Assembly: GCA_021769545.1 (NCBI GenBank)
Contig: JAETSS010000076.1
Coordinates: 1 to 6,595 of the forward strand
Reading direction: 5' to 3'
Length of the DNA: 6,595 nt
Origin: Eubacterium sp.
Lineage (GTDB): Bacteria > Bacillota_A > Clostridia > Peptostreptococcales > Anaerovoracaceae
Made by a program: the position numbers and the translations under genes
The notes under the pieces: generated by a model
Told to the model about the DNA's origin: nothing
Databases searched by the model: none
Seen by the model: the letters and a program-made list of their open reading frames with translations, nothing else
Shown here: in pieces, positions 1 to 5,695 of the stretch
How the letters are laid out: each line of letters opens with the position of its first letter
Position numbering within the stretch: position 1 is the stretch's first letter

Positions 1-48
1 CAGATATTGACGCTGTTTAAGCTGAATTTTCAATGAATAAACACGATA
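1..48. other. Region downstream of sigH, no feature seen
   Basis: These 48 bases follow the sigH stop codon. I see no hairpin followed by a T-tract, no tRNA and no convincing promoter. A TTGAAA-like hexamer occurs on the minus strand, but nothing resembling TATAAT lies at the right distance. Transcription may therefore continue out of the window. In related Clostridia and Bacillus, rpmG-secE-nusG follow sigH, which is family knowledge and cannot be checked here. Confidence 0.5.
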
Positions 49-669
49 TCACTGCCACAGATAATTCACGATTTTTTTCTTGGCCCTCTGCATGGCGTTA
101 TCTATGGATTTCACGTTTTTCCCCAGCTTTTTTGCTATCCTCTCATAATCATGACCTTTGAGCAATTCGCTCAATACCTGCATCTCAAAATCGCTGAAAA
201 CATTGTCACCGTTATGCAGGATATAGTACGTTATATCCTTTATGATCAGAAGTTCTTCCGGGTTTTCCACCTCGCCGGTGGACAACGTATCGGCTATGGT
301 AAGCTCCTCGTTCTCCCGCTTCAAAGGATTGCTGAGGGATACCGATGTGTTGAGAGCTTTGTGCTTCTCTCTACCCGCCGCCCGTATGGCGCTTATGATC
401 TGCCTCGTTATGCAAATGCTTGCAAATGTCCCGAATGCGGCTTCCTTGGCTTCGTCGTACTGTCTTATGGCTTTAAGCAGTCCTATCATTCCTTCCTGAA
501 CGATATCGTCTTCATCCGCCCCCGCCATATAGTACATCTTGGCCTTGAGCCTGACTGTTTCCTTGTATTTTCTCATGAGGGCCTCTTCCGCATCCAGATC
601 GCCGTTATGTGCCATGGACAGCAATCTGTCGTCGGAAAGCCCGTAATAATCCCCGGCAGCGTTTACCAT
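49..669 (-). CDS. sigH: RNA polymerase sigma factor SigH (Spo0H family)
   Basis: Alternative sigma-70-family factor of the SigH/Spo0H group, which directs RNA polymerase to post-exponential, competence and early sporulation promoters in Bacillota. The protein has 206 residues, close to the 218 of Bacillus subtilis SigH. Counting from the chosen start, region 2 covers about 25-108, with the core-binding stretch DEDDIVQEGMIGLLKAI at 53-69 and a CITRQIISAI stretch that matches SigH almost word for word. A variable linker follows, then region 4 at about 157-202 with a helix-turn-helix that includes the typical VKSIDNAMQRAKKKI. An ATG at 675 overlaps the rlmB stop as ATGA, but AGAGGA at 677-682 is only 1 base from it and an ideal 7 bases from the ATG at 669, so I chose 669. 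It is the last gene of the run, and expression is probably coupled to rlmB. The sporulation role depends on the host being a spore former, which this window does not show. Confidence 0.95.
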   Translation of the reverse strand: MVNAAGDYYGLSDDRLLSMAHNGDLDAEEALMRKYKETVRLKAKMYYMAGADEDDIVQEGMIGLLKAIRQYDEAKEAAFGTFASICITRQIISAIRAAGREKHKALNTSVSLSNPLKRENEELTIADTLSTGEVENPEELLIIKDITYYILHNGDNVFSDFEMQVLSELLKGHDYERIAKKLGKNVKSIDNAMQRAKKKIVNYLWQ

Positions 670-671
670 AC

Positions 672-1397
672 TCATATCCTCTGACGTACGACTTCATACA
701 TCAATATGGACGCCGCATTGGAAGCATTCAGAGAACTGATGCTGCCTTTCATCGGTATCGATACCGTAAAATCGCACTTTTCCTTAACGAGTCTGCTTAT
801 TCCCGATCCCTCGTTGCCTATCACGAGAGCGATAGGTCCCGTAAGGTCCTGAGAATAATACAGGCTTTCTCCCATATCACATGCCCCTATCCAGATACCA
901 CGCTTTTTCAGCTTCTCGATCTCGCCTGCGATGTTGGTCACTCTGGCACAGAGCATGTATTCCACCGCGCCTGCCGAGGTCTTGGCCACGGTCTCCGTCA
1001 CCGATACGGAGCGACGCTTCGGTATTATTATCCCATGGACGCCCGCACATTCGGCGCTGCGCATTATAGCTCCCAGATTATGAGGGTCCTCGAGCCCGTC
1101 CAGTATCATTATGAAGGGATCTTCACCTCTGGATTCCGCCCGCTTCAATATATCATCCACCGTACAGTACCTGTAGTCGGATACTACGGCGATTACGCCC
1201 TGATGCGCCCCGCCGGAGGCTGCCTTGTCCATCCTGCTTTTGTCGCTGTAATAAAGGGGGATGTGTTTGTCCTTTGCCTTGGCTGCTATCTGCTTGACGG
1301 AGCCCTCGGCTCCCTTTGCCAGCGTTATTTTCTCTATTTCTCTGTTGTTTTTCAGCGCCTCTAAAACGGCGTTTCTACCGATTATTATCTCTGACAT
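672..1397 (-). CDS. rlmB: 23S rRNA (guanosine-2'-O-)-methyltransferase, RlmB/TrmH family
   Basis: SPOUT-class (TrmH family) methyltransferase that uses S-adenosylmethionine to 2'-O-methylate a guanosine in 23S rRNA, equivalent to G2251 in E. coli. It has 241 residues, the usual length. An N-terminal substrate-binding domain at about 4-75 opens with IIIGRNAVLEAL. The knotted catalytic domain follows with all three motifs: DGLEDPHNLGAIMRSAE at 100-116 (Asn107, Arg113), ALVIGNEGSGIS at 190-201 (Glu196), and SIPMKGSISSLNASNAAS at 213-230 (Asn224). The start has AGAGGTGAT directly upstream. It lies 18 bases after dfrA and its stop overlaps the first possible sigH ATG. Family and fold are certain. 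The exact target guanosine is inferred from the conserved operon position, since this family includes paralogues with other rRNA or tRNA targets. Confidence 0.93.
   Translation of the reverse strand: MSEIIIGRNAVLEALKNNREIEKITLAKGAEGSVKQIAAKAKDKHIPLYYSDKSRMDKAASGGAHQGVIAVVSDYRYCTVDDILKRAESRGEDPFIMILDGLEDPHNLGAIMRSAECAGVHGIIIPKRRSVSVTETVAKTSAGAVEYMLCARVTNIAGEIEKLKKRGIWIGACDMGESLYYSQDLTGPIALVIGNEGSGISRLVKEKCDFTVSIPMKGSISSLNASNAASILMYEVVRQRI
677..682 (-). promoter_or_regulatory. Ribosome binding site deciding the sigH start
   Basis: AGAGGA on the minus strand, inside the last codons of rlmB. It is 7 bases from the ATG at 669 and only 1 base from the ATG at 675. The second ATG is therefore the likelier start, although re-initiation at the ATGA overlap could still use the first. 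Confidence 0.6.
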
Positions 1398-1415
1398 ATC
1401 ACCTCTGCAAAGCTG

Positions 1416-1904
1416 TTATACCGCTTTGCTGTATTTTAAAAATCTATAAGAAATACCTTTCTCTTCCTGCACAGGGCTTTCCCATACCACTTCATACCCC
1501 AGGGCATCAAGATCGGGGAAGTATCTGTCAGCTTCGAATTCATCATCTATTTTAGTGACATAGAAACTGTCGCATACATCCATAAACTGCCTGTAAACCT
1601 CTGCGCCTCCCGCTACGAAAACCTTTTCCGTATCGTATTCCTGCAGCTTTTCCATGACCTGCTCCTTTGAATGGCAGACCACACAGCCCTCTTTATCGTA
1701 ATCTTCGTTTCTCGTGATAACGATATTGGTCCTTCCCGGCAGAGGTTTTCCTCCCGGAAAGGATTCCAACGTCTTTCTGCCTACCACTATGACATTGCCG
1801 ATGGTCTTCTGTTTGTAATATTTCAGATCCCCCGGCAGATGTACCAGCAGATTGCCGTCTTTTCCTATGGCCCAGTTTCTGTCTACTACTACTATCGTGT
1901 TCAT
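1416..1904 (-). CDS. dfrA: Dihydrofolate reductase
   Basis: NADPH-dependent reduction of 7,8-dihydrofolate to tetrahydrofolate in the cytoplasm. The 162 residues match the normal 159-165. Visible landmarks are the N-terminal strand MNTIVVVDRNWAIG, the substrate loop LPGDLKYYK at 23-31 with catalytic Asp26, the cofactor motif VGRKT at 41-45, PLPGR at 54-58 with Arg58 for the folate glutamate, the glycine pair in VAGGAEVY at 97-104, and Thr117 in YVTKID. The position of E. coli Trp22 is Val21, Phe31 is Tyr30 and Ile94 is Ala98, so the inhibitor pocket is unusual. It follows thyA directly, and ThyA produces the dihydrofolate that this enzyme recycles. The frame is open to an ATG at 1940 that overlaps the thyA stop as ATGA, but that start has no ribosome binding site and would add 12 residues before the first strand. 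I therefore chose 1904. Confidence 0.95.
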   Translation of the reverse strand: MNTIVVVDRNWAIGKDGNLLVHLPGDLKYYKQKTIGNVIVVGRKTLESFPGGKPLPGRTNIVITRNEDYDKEGCVVCHSKEQVMEKLQEYDTEKVFVAGGAEVYRQFMDVCDSFYVTKIDDEFEADRYFPDLDALGYEVVWESPVQEEKGISYRFLKYSKAV

Positions 1905-1916
1905 CCCTTTTACGTG

Positions 1917-1922
1917 CTCCTT
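1917..1922 (-). promoter_or_regulatory. Ribosome binding site supporting the internal dfrA start
   Basis: AAGGAG on the minus strand lies 12 bases upstream of the ATG at 1904. The spacing is longer than ideal. No other start codon lies between the motif and that ATG, and the alternative ATG at 1940 has nothing comparable upstream. Coupling to thyA through the ATGA overlap at 1937-1940 remains possible. Confidence 0.45.
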
Positions 1923-1936
1923 GCTTCCGGCCTGCA

Positions 1937-2767
1937 TCATATAGCTACCGGTATATTTTTCACCTGCGGATTCTTCTGATAATCCTCTATTTTGATATCG
2001 TCCACCGTGAAATCGTAGAAATCCTTTATATCCGGATTCAGGCTGAATTTAGGGGCCGGATACTGCGGTCTCGTTATCAGCTCTCTTATTATATCCACAT
2101 GTCTGTCGTATATGTGAGCGTCCGATATGACATGCACCAGCTCTCCCGGCTTGAGACCGGATACCTGTGCCATCATATACACCAGCACCGAATACTGTAC
2201 TACGTTCCAGTTGTTGGCAGTCAGTATATCCTGAGATCTCTGGTTCAAAATAGCATTCAGCCTGTCTCCCGTAACATTGAAGGTCATGCTGTATGCACAG
2301 GGCTCGAGTCCCATTTCCATCAGGTCTCCGAAATTATATATGTTAGTCATTATTCGTCTGGAATACGGAGTGTTCTTGAGCTGCCAGAGGACATTGTCCA
2401 CCTGGTCCATCTCACCGTGAGGGAATCTGTACTTCACCCCCAGCTGATATCCGTATGCCTTGCCGATGGAGCCGTTTTCATCTGCCCATTCGTCCCATAT
2501 GCGGCTGCTCAGGTCCCTGATGTTGTTGGATTTCTTCTGCCATATCCATAGCATTTCGTCTACCGCCGATTTTATCGCCGTCGGCCGCAGCGTCAGCGCC
2601 GGGAATTCCTCCTGCAGATCGTATCTGTTGACGATCCCGAACTGCTTTATGGTATGTGCCGGAGCCCCGTCCTCCCATCTCGCTCTGACGACCTGACCTT
2701 CGCTGGAAAAGCCGTTGTCAAGAATATCCTGACACATGTTTACAAATAGTTTGTCCGCTTTGCTCAT
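1937..2767 (-). CDS. thyA: Thymidylate synthase (ThyA family)
   Basis: Converts dUMP and 5,10-methylenetetrahydrofolate to dTMP and dihydrofolate. It has 276 residues. The catalytic set is complete: Glu71 in DEMLWIW, nucleophile Cys157 in EPCAYS, Arg177, Ser178 and Asp180 in QRSQD, Asn188, and His218 and Tyr220 in AHIYDRH, ending in the family's PVAI terminus. Cys157 is followed by Ala-Tyr, where E. coli ThyA has His. Together with LLWIWQ-like, IWDEW and KDFYDFTVDDIK segments, this puts it closest to the B. subtilis ThyA / phage phi3T branch rather than the E. coli/ThyB branch (recalled alignment, not a search). The open frame continues upstream, but MSKADKL is preceded by AAGG-rich ribosome binding sequence at 2770-2778 and matches the family N-terminus. 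The gene is followed immediately by dfrA with a four-base overlap to the first possible dfrA ATG. It sits where many Clostridia carry thyX. Confidence 0.96.
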   Translation of the reverse strand: MSKADKLFVNMCQDILDNGFSSEGQVVRARWEDGAPAHTIKQFGIVNRYDLQEEFPALTLRPTAIKSAVDEMLWIWQKKSNNIRDLSSRIWDEWADENGSIGKAYGYQLGVKYRFPHGEMDQVDNVLWQLKNTPYSRRIMTNIYNFGDLMEMGLEPCAYSMTFNVTGDRLNAILNQRSQDILTANNWNVVQYSVLVYMMAQVSGLKPGELVHVISDAHIYDRHVDIIRELITRPQYPAPKFSLNPDIKDFYDFTVDDIKIEDYQKNPQVKNIPVAI

Positions 2768-2795
2768 ATCCTTACCTTCTCTTTCCTGATACCGC

Positions 2796-2813
2796 CGCAC
2801 TACACGCACTACA
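2796..2813. repeat. Perfect 9-bp tandem duplication at the end of the small gene
   Basis: Two adjacent identical copies of CGCACTACA on the plus strand (2796-2804 and 2805-2813). The unit is three codons long and on the minus strand contains the TAG stop of the small membrane protein gene, so two in-frame TAG codons occur nine bases apart. It probably arose by slippage. No function is evident. Confidence 0.8.
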
Positions 2814-3033
2814 AAATAAAATACTTTATCACTATACCGATGAGTCCCAGCACGATGACCACGATACACGTCTTTTCGGTAGTGTTGAGGTTTTTCAGGC
2901 CCTTGCTGCTTACTCCCTCTTCCTGCTGTCTCCGTCTGTTTTCCTCATCGTAAGCCTTGTTGGTCCTGTAGTAATCCGCCAACATATCCTTGGTCTTGTT
3001 TCTTACTTTTTTCTTTTTCTTCTTACCGGACAT
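2809..3033 (-). CDS. Small basic protein with C-terminal membrane helix, unknown function
   Basis: I do not recognise a family. The 74-residue protein starts MSGKKKKKKVRNK (six consecutive lysines), continues with a charged, probably helical stretch at about 14-45 that includes ENRRRQQEE, and ends in one hydrophobic helix at about 56-74 (IVVIVLGLIGIVIKYFIL) running to the last residue. This is the layout of a tail-anchored protein. By the positive-inside rule the basic part would be cytoplasmic, where it could contact RNA, ribosomes or acidic lipid head groups (inference). It begins one base after the mrnC stop codon with a weak GTAGGT-type ribosome binding site, so translation is probably coupled to mrnC. 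It precedes thyA by 41 bases. A coding role is supported by the operon fit, the length, the sensible charge-then-helix layout and the lack of any competing gene. Function is open. Confidence 0.75.
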   Translation of the reverse strand: MSGKKKKKKVRNKTKDMLADYYRTNKAYDEENRRRQQEEGVSSKGLKNLNTTEKTCIVVIVLGLIGIVIKYFIL

Positions 3034-3034
3034 A

Positions 3035-3421
3035 TCATTTACCTACTATCTCGATGGCTCTCTCCAATACCCACTGCAGTCTTTCGTTGTCCTCCGCCAG
3101 ATACAGATATCCCACCAGCGCCTCGAATGCCGTGGCCCATTTATATGTCACCGGATCGGCATTCTTGGCCTTGGTATTGAATCTCCTGTTTCTGGCCCGC
3201 TTCACAAGACGCTGCTCGCTTTCCGTGAGCTCGTCAAACATCCGCTTTATTATCCCGGCCTGCGCCGAAGCCTTTACGAAATCGGTAGCCAGTCTGTGCA
3301 TATTGTTTACATGATAAGAGCCTTTACCGATGATATATTCTCTAACGGCCTGTTCATATACGGCGTCTCCCATATATGCCAGAGCCGTCGTATTGACCTC
3401 GTTCAGCTTCTCTATCTTCAT
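3035..3421 (-). CDS. mrnC: Mini-ribonuclease III (23S rRNA maturation)
   Basis: Double-strand-specific RNase made of an RNase III catalytic domain without a dsRNA-binding domain. In B. subtilis this enzyme trims both ends of 23S rRNA. It has 128 residues, against 143 in B. subtilis. The N-terminal signature TTALAYMGDAVYE carries catalytic Asp19, and the second acidic motif TAFEALVGYLYL carries Glu100. Between them, KASAQAGIIKRM and the basic LVKRARNRRFNTKAKNADP segment match the family's RNA-contacting region. The start is 2 bases after the cysS stop, with only an AGAGAA-like ribosome binding site inside the cysS end, so translational coupling is likely. The cysS-mrnC adjacency is a conserved Bacillota arrangement and supports the call. 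No residue expected for catalysis is missing. Confidence 0.95.
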   Translation of the reverse strand: MKIEKLNEVNTTALAYMGDAVYEQAVREYIIGKGSYHVNNMHRLATDFVKASAQAGIIKRMFDELTESEQRLVKRARNRRFNTKAKNADPVTYKWATAFEALVGYLYLAEDNERLQWVLERAIEIVGK

Positions 3422-3423
3422 GG

Positions 3424-4821
3424 TTATTCTCTGATTATCTGTACTCCCTGCGGCGTATCCTTGAGGGTTATGCCTCTTTCCTTGAGCATATCTCTTATCT
3501 CATCGGCTCTTGCAAAGTTCTTTGCCTTTCTGGCTTCCTGTCTCTCGTCTACCAGCGCCTGTATATCATCATCCACGGCATTGTCCTCTTCCTTCTGGAG
3601 AAGTCCCACTACGGTTGCCAGCTCCATCAGCACCTCGAGGCTCTTCTCTGCGAATTCCCTGCTTGCGCCGTCCTTGACAGCCGTGTTGATAGCCGTTATC
3701 AGTTCGAATATAGCGGAAATGGCGTCGGCCGTATTGAGGTCGTCGTCCATGGCGTCGATGAATTCCTGTCTGTATTTATCGTATCCTGCCAGCGCTTCCT
3801 TCTCCGCATCGGTCATTTCGCCCGAGCCGTTGGCGATAAGGTGTTTCAGGTTTTCCTTGGCGTTTTCCATTCTGCCAAGACCTGCCTTCGCCTGCTCCAT
3901 CAGCGTATCGCTGAAGTTGATCGGATTCCTGTAATGACCTGACAGCAGGAAGAATCTCATTACCTCGCCGTCATACTCCTTGAGGATATCCCTTACGGTG
4001 AAGAAGTTGCCCTTTGACTTTGACATCTTCTCGTTGTCGATGGTGATGTATCCGTTATGCATCCAGTAATTTGCAAACGGTACTCCGTTGCAGCATTCCG
4101 ACTGCGCGATCTCGTTTTCGTGATGCGGGAACTGCAGATCCTGTCCGCCTGCGTGGATGTCTATGGTATCGCCCAGATGCTTCTTGGACATGGCCGAGCA
4201 TTCTATATGCCATCCCGGTCTTCCCATGCCCCAAGGGCTTTCCCACGCGATCTCGTCTTCGGTCTTGCGGGCTTTCCATAATGCAAAGTCCAGAGGATCC
4301 TGCTTGATATCGCCTACGGCTATTCTGGCTCCCGCTTCAAGGTCTTCTATATTCTGCTTGGAAAGCTTTCCGTAGCCCTCGAATTTCCTCGTGGAAAAGT
4401 ACACGTCTCCGTTTACCTCATAGGCATATCCCTTGTCTACCAGCGTCTTGACGAAATCTATGATCTCCGGTATATGTTCGGAAACCTTAGGATGCACGTC
4501 GGCCTTCCTTACGTTGAGGGCCGCCGCGTCCTTGTAGTATTCTTCTATATATTTCTCGCTTACCTGAGGCGCTGTCAGACCTTCCTCTCTGGCTCGGTTG
4601 ATGATCTTATCGTCCACATCAGTGAAGTTCTGGACGAACTTTACCTTGTAACCTCTGTACTCGAGATATTTTCTCAGAGTATCGAATACAACGAAAGGTC
4701 TTGCGTTTCCTATATGGAAAAAGTTGTACACGGTAGGTCCGCATACATAGATCCTTACCTTGCCTTCTTCTATGGTCTTAAGCTCTTCCTTTTTTCTCGT
4801 AAGTGTATTATAAACTTTCAT
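3424..4821 (-). CDS. cysS: Cysteinyl-tRNA synthetase
   Basis: Class I aminoacyl-tRNA synthetase that charges tRNA-Cys using ATP. It has 465 residues, the standard length. Motifs from the chosen start are [13 protein letters not shown] at 27-39 with the HIGH-type signature at 36-39, [12 protein letters not shown] at 66-77, [13 protein letters not shown] at 200-212, the [12 protein letters not shown] block at 231-242, and KMSKS at 265-269. The four zinc ligands that discriminate cysteine are present as Cys27, Cys208, His233 and Glu237, in the same spacing as E. coli Cys28, Cys209, His234 and Glu238. The C-terminal helical tRNA-binding domain follows ([16 protein letters not shown] at about 436-451). 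The frame is open 12 codons further upstream, but [14 protein letters not shown] has GGAGGA 5 bases before it and fits the family N-terminus. It overlaps the end of cysE by 14 bases. Confidence 0.98.
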   Translation of the reverse strand: MKVYNTLTRKKEELKTIEEGKVRIYVCGPTVYNFFHIGNARPFVVFDTLRKYLEYRGYKVKFVQNFTDVDDKIINRAREEGLTAPQVSEKYIEEYYKDAAALNVRKADVHPKVSEHIPEIIDFVKTLVDKGYAYEVNGDVYFSTRKFEGYGKLSKQNIEDLEAGARIAVGDIKQDPLDFALWKARKTEDEIAWESPWGMGRPGWHIECSAMSKKHLGDTIDIHAGGQDLQFPHHENEIAQSECCNGVPFANYWMHNGYITIDNEKMSKSKGNFFTVRDILKEYDGEVMRFFLLSGHYRNPINFSDTLMEQAKAGLGRMENAKENLKHLIANGSGEMTDAEKEALAGYDKYRQEFIDAMDDDLNTADAISAIFELITAINTAVKDGASREFAEKSLEVLMELATVVGLLQKEEDNAVDDDIQALVDERQEARKAKNFARADEIRDMLKERGITLKDTPQGVQIIRE

Positions 4822-5578
4822 TGTTTTCCTCCGTTTCGTTAATATCCTCTTCTTCATATATCTGAACGAATGTACCGTCCTGCATCTCTTTGACTATATT
4901 GGCGTACTGACAGTCATGATCGCATCTCACATGAGGTTCTTCGCCGAACTTTTCCATGAACATCTCTTCCAGCTCCACGATACGTCTTCTGAGACATTCC
5001 AGCTCTACAGCCACCGGATCCGGCATATCCACCTGATCCAGCTCCTTGGTGGGCTTGCCGTGCCTTCTGACTATGGTTCCCGGTATACCCACTACAGTAC
5101 ACCCGTCAGGCACCTCCTTAAGCACGACGGAGCCTGCTCCGATCTTTACATCGTCTCCCACCTTGAAAGGTCCCAGGACCTTGGCCCCGCTGCTTATCAC
5201 GACGCGGTTGCCGATGGTGGGATGTCGCTTGCCTACGTCCTTACCCGTACCGCCCAGGGTAACGCCCTGATATATGGTAACGTCATCGCCGATCTCGGTG
5301 GTTTCTCCTATTATTACAGCCATGCCGTGGTCTATGAAACACCTCCTGCCGATGGTGGCCCCCGGGTGTATTTCTATACCGGTGAACCATCTTGAAAGCT
5401 GGGATATGATCCTCGCCAGCATCTTTACATTATGTTTATAGAACCAGTGGGCCGGTTTGTGACATATGAGCGACCATATGCCCGGATAGCACAGCAGGAC
5501 CTCCAGTGTTGATCTCGCCGCCGGGTCACGTTCCAGCACAGCATTGATATCTTCCCTAACCTCTTTGAAAAAAGCCAT
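4808..5578 (-). CDS. cysE: Serine O-acetyltransferase
   Basis: Transfers acetyl from acetyl-CoA to L-serine, giving O-acetylserine, the direct precursor of cysteine. It has 256 residues. A short N-terminal helical part at about 1-62 is followed by a left-handed beta-helix of hexapeptide repeats at about 66-172. The active-site stretch is [18 protein letters not shown] with His84 (E. coli His158) and Glu69 at the position of E. coli Asp143, a substitution I believe is usual in Gram-positive/EpsC-type enzymes. [13 protein letters not shown] carries His119. The part after about residue 175 is longer than in B. subtilis CysE (217): a predicted coiled coil (about 188-212), a Cys219-Asp-His-Asp-Cys223 cluster and a very acidic tail ending in Leu. 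Its ATG shares one base with a TAA of a short upstream frame (TAATG). AAGGA lies 10 bases upstream. It is the first gene of the run. Confidence 0.96.
   Translation of the reverse strand: MAFFKEVREDINAVLERDPAARSTLEVLLCYPGIWSLICHKPAHWFYKHNVKMLARIISQLSRWFTGIEIHPGATIGRRCFIDHGMAVIIGETTEIGDDVTIYQGVTLGGTGKDVGKRHPTIGNRVVISSGAKVLGPFKVGDDVKIGAGSVVLKEVPDGCTVVGIPGTIVRRHGKPTKELDQVDMPDPVAVELECLRRRIVELEEMFMEKFGEEPHVRCDHDCQYANIVKEMQDGTFVQIYEEEDINETEENNESL
4827..4832 (-). promoter_or_regulatory. Strong ribosome binding site for cysS inside cysE
   Basis: GGAGGA on the minus strand, 5 bases before the cysS ATG at 4821 and within the last codons of cysE. It fixes the cysS start despite the open frame further upstream. 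The run of Glu codons at the cysE C-terminus is partly shaped by this site. Confidence 0.8.
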
Positions 5579-5695
5579 TATAGTATGTTCCTTCTGTTTC
5601 TGAATGATCTAACTTCCTGTAAAGCCTTCCCGCCGTTTTTTGTTCCGGCGAAAGACTTAGTAACAAGAAAAAGCAGGTAGCTATACCTGCTCTTT
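5579..5695 (-). other. Putative 5' leader of the cysE operon
   Basis: If the promoter at 5696-5724 is used, this is the untranslated leader, about 110 bases. It begins with the hairpin at 5672-5691. A second hairpin at 5628-5653 pairs CGCCG with CGGCG around a ten-base A-rich loop, extended by two G-U pairs and one A-U pair, with no T-tract after it. I found no T-box AGGGTGGNACCGCG-type sequence and no room for a full T-box, although cysE-cysS transcripts in several Bacillota are T-box controlled. The cysE ribosome binding site AAGGA ends 10 bases before the start. The stretch is also open as part of a 45-codon frame (see findings). Confidence 0.4.
5666..5691 (-). terminator. Rho-independent terminator downstream of the M23 peptidase gene
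   Basis: On the minus strand, a perfect 8-base-pair stem AGCAGGTA / TACCTGCT (5684-5691 and 5672-5679) with a four-base loop is followed at once by TTTTTC. It starts about 43 bases after the peptidase stop codon. The T-tract lies only on the minus-strand side, so it acts in the gene direction. A promoter candidate lies just upstream, which would place this same hairpin at the 5' end of the cysE transcript. Confidence 0.75.

Noticed and set aside
609..1364. Plus-strand open frame of 251 codons antisense to rlmB
   Set aside because: It overlaps the well-supported rlmB gene almost entirely and its translation is rich in His, Tyr and Arg, as expected from the reverse of a real coding frame.
2990..3030. 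Possible programmed frameshift at the A-rich start of the small protein gene (A6G run)
   Set aside because: The slippery heptamer would need the reading A-AAA-AAG. In the actual frame the codons are AAA AAA GTA, so the site is out of phase, and no downstream stimulatory hairpin is evident.
2990..3934. Long plus-strand open frame of 314 codons antisense to cysS and mrnC
   Set aside because: It lies opposite two certain genes with complete catalytic motifs. The translation is Ser/Leu/Ile-rich without a family pattern, and there is no plus-strand ribosome binding site or operon partner. It is a codon-bias shadow.
5577..5605. TATAAT overlapping the cysE start codon as a promoter -10
   Set aside because: The hexamer is perfect, but the best upstream partner (TTCAGA at 16 bases) is weak and transcription would begin inside cysE. 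It is better explained by chance around the TAATG overlap.
5672..5691. Inverted repeat as an insertion-sequence end, operator or CRISPR repeat
   Set aside because: It occurs once, is followed by a T-tract in the gene direction and lies just after a stop codon. A terminator explains it fully.
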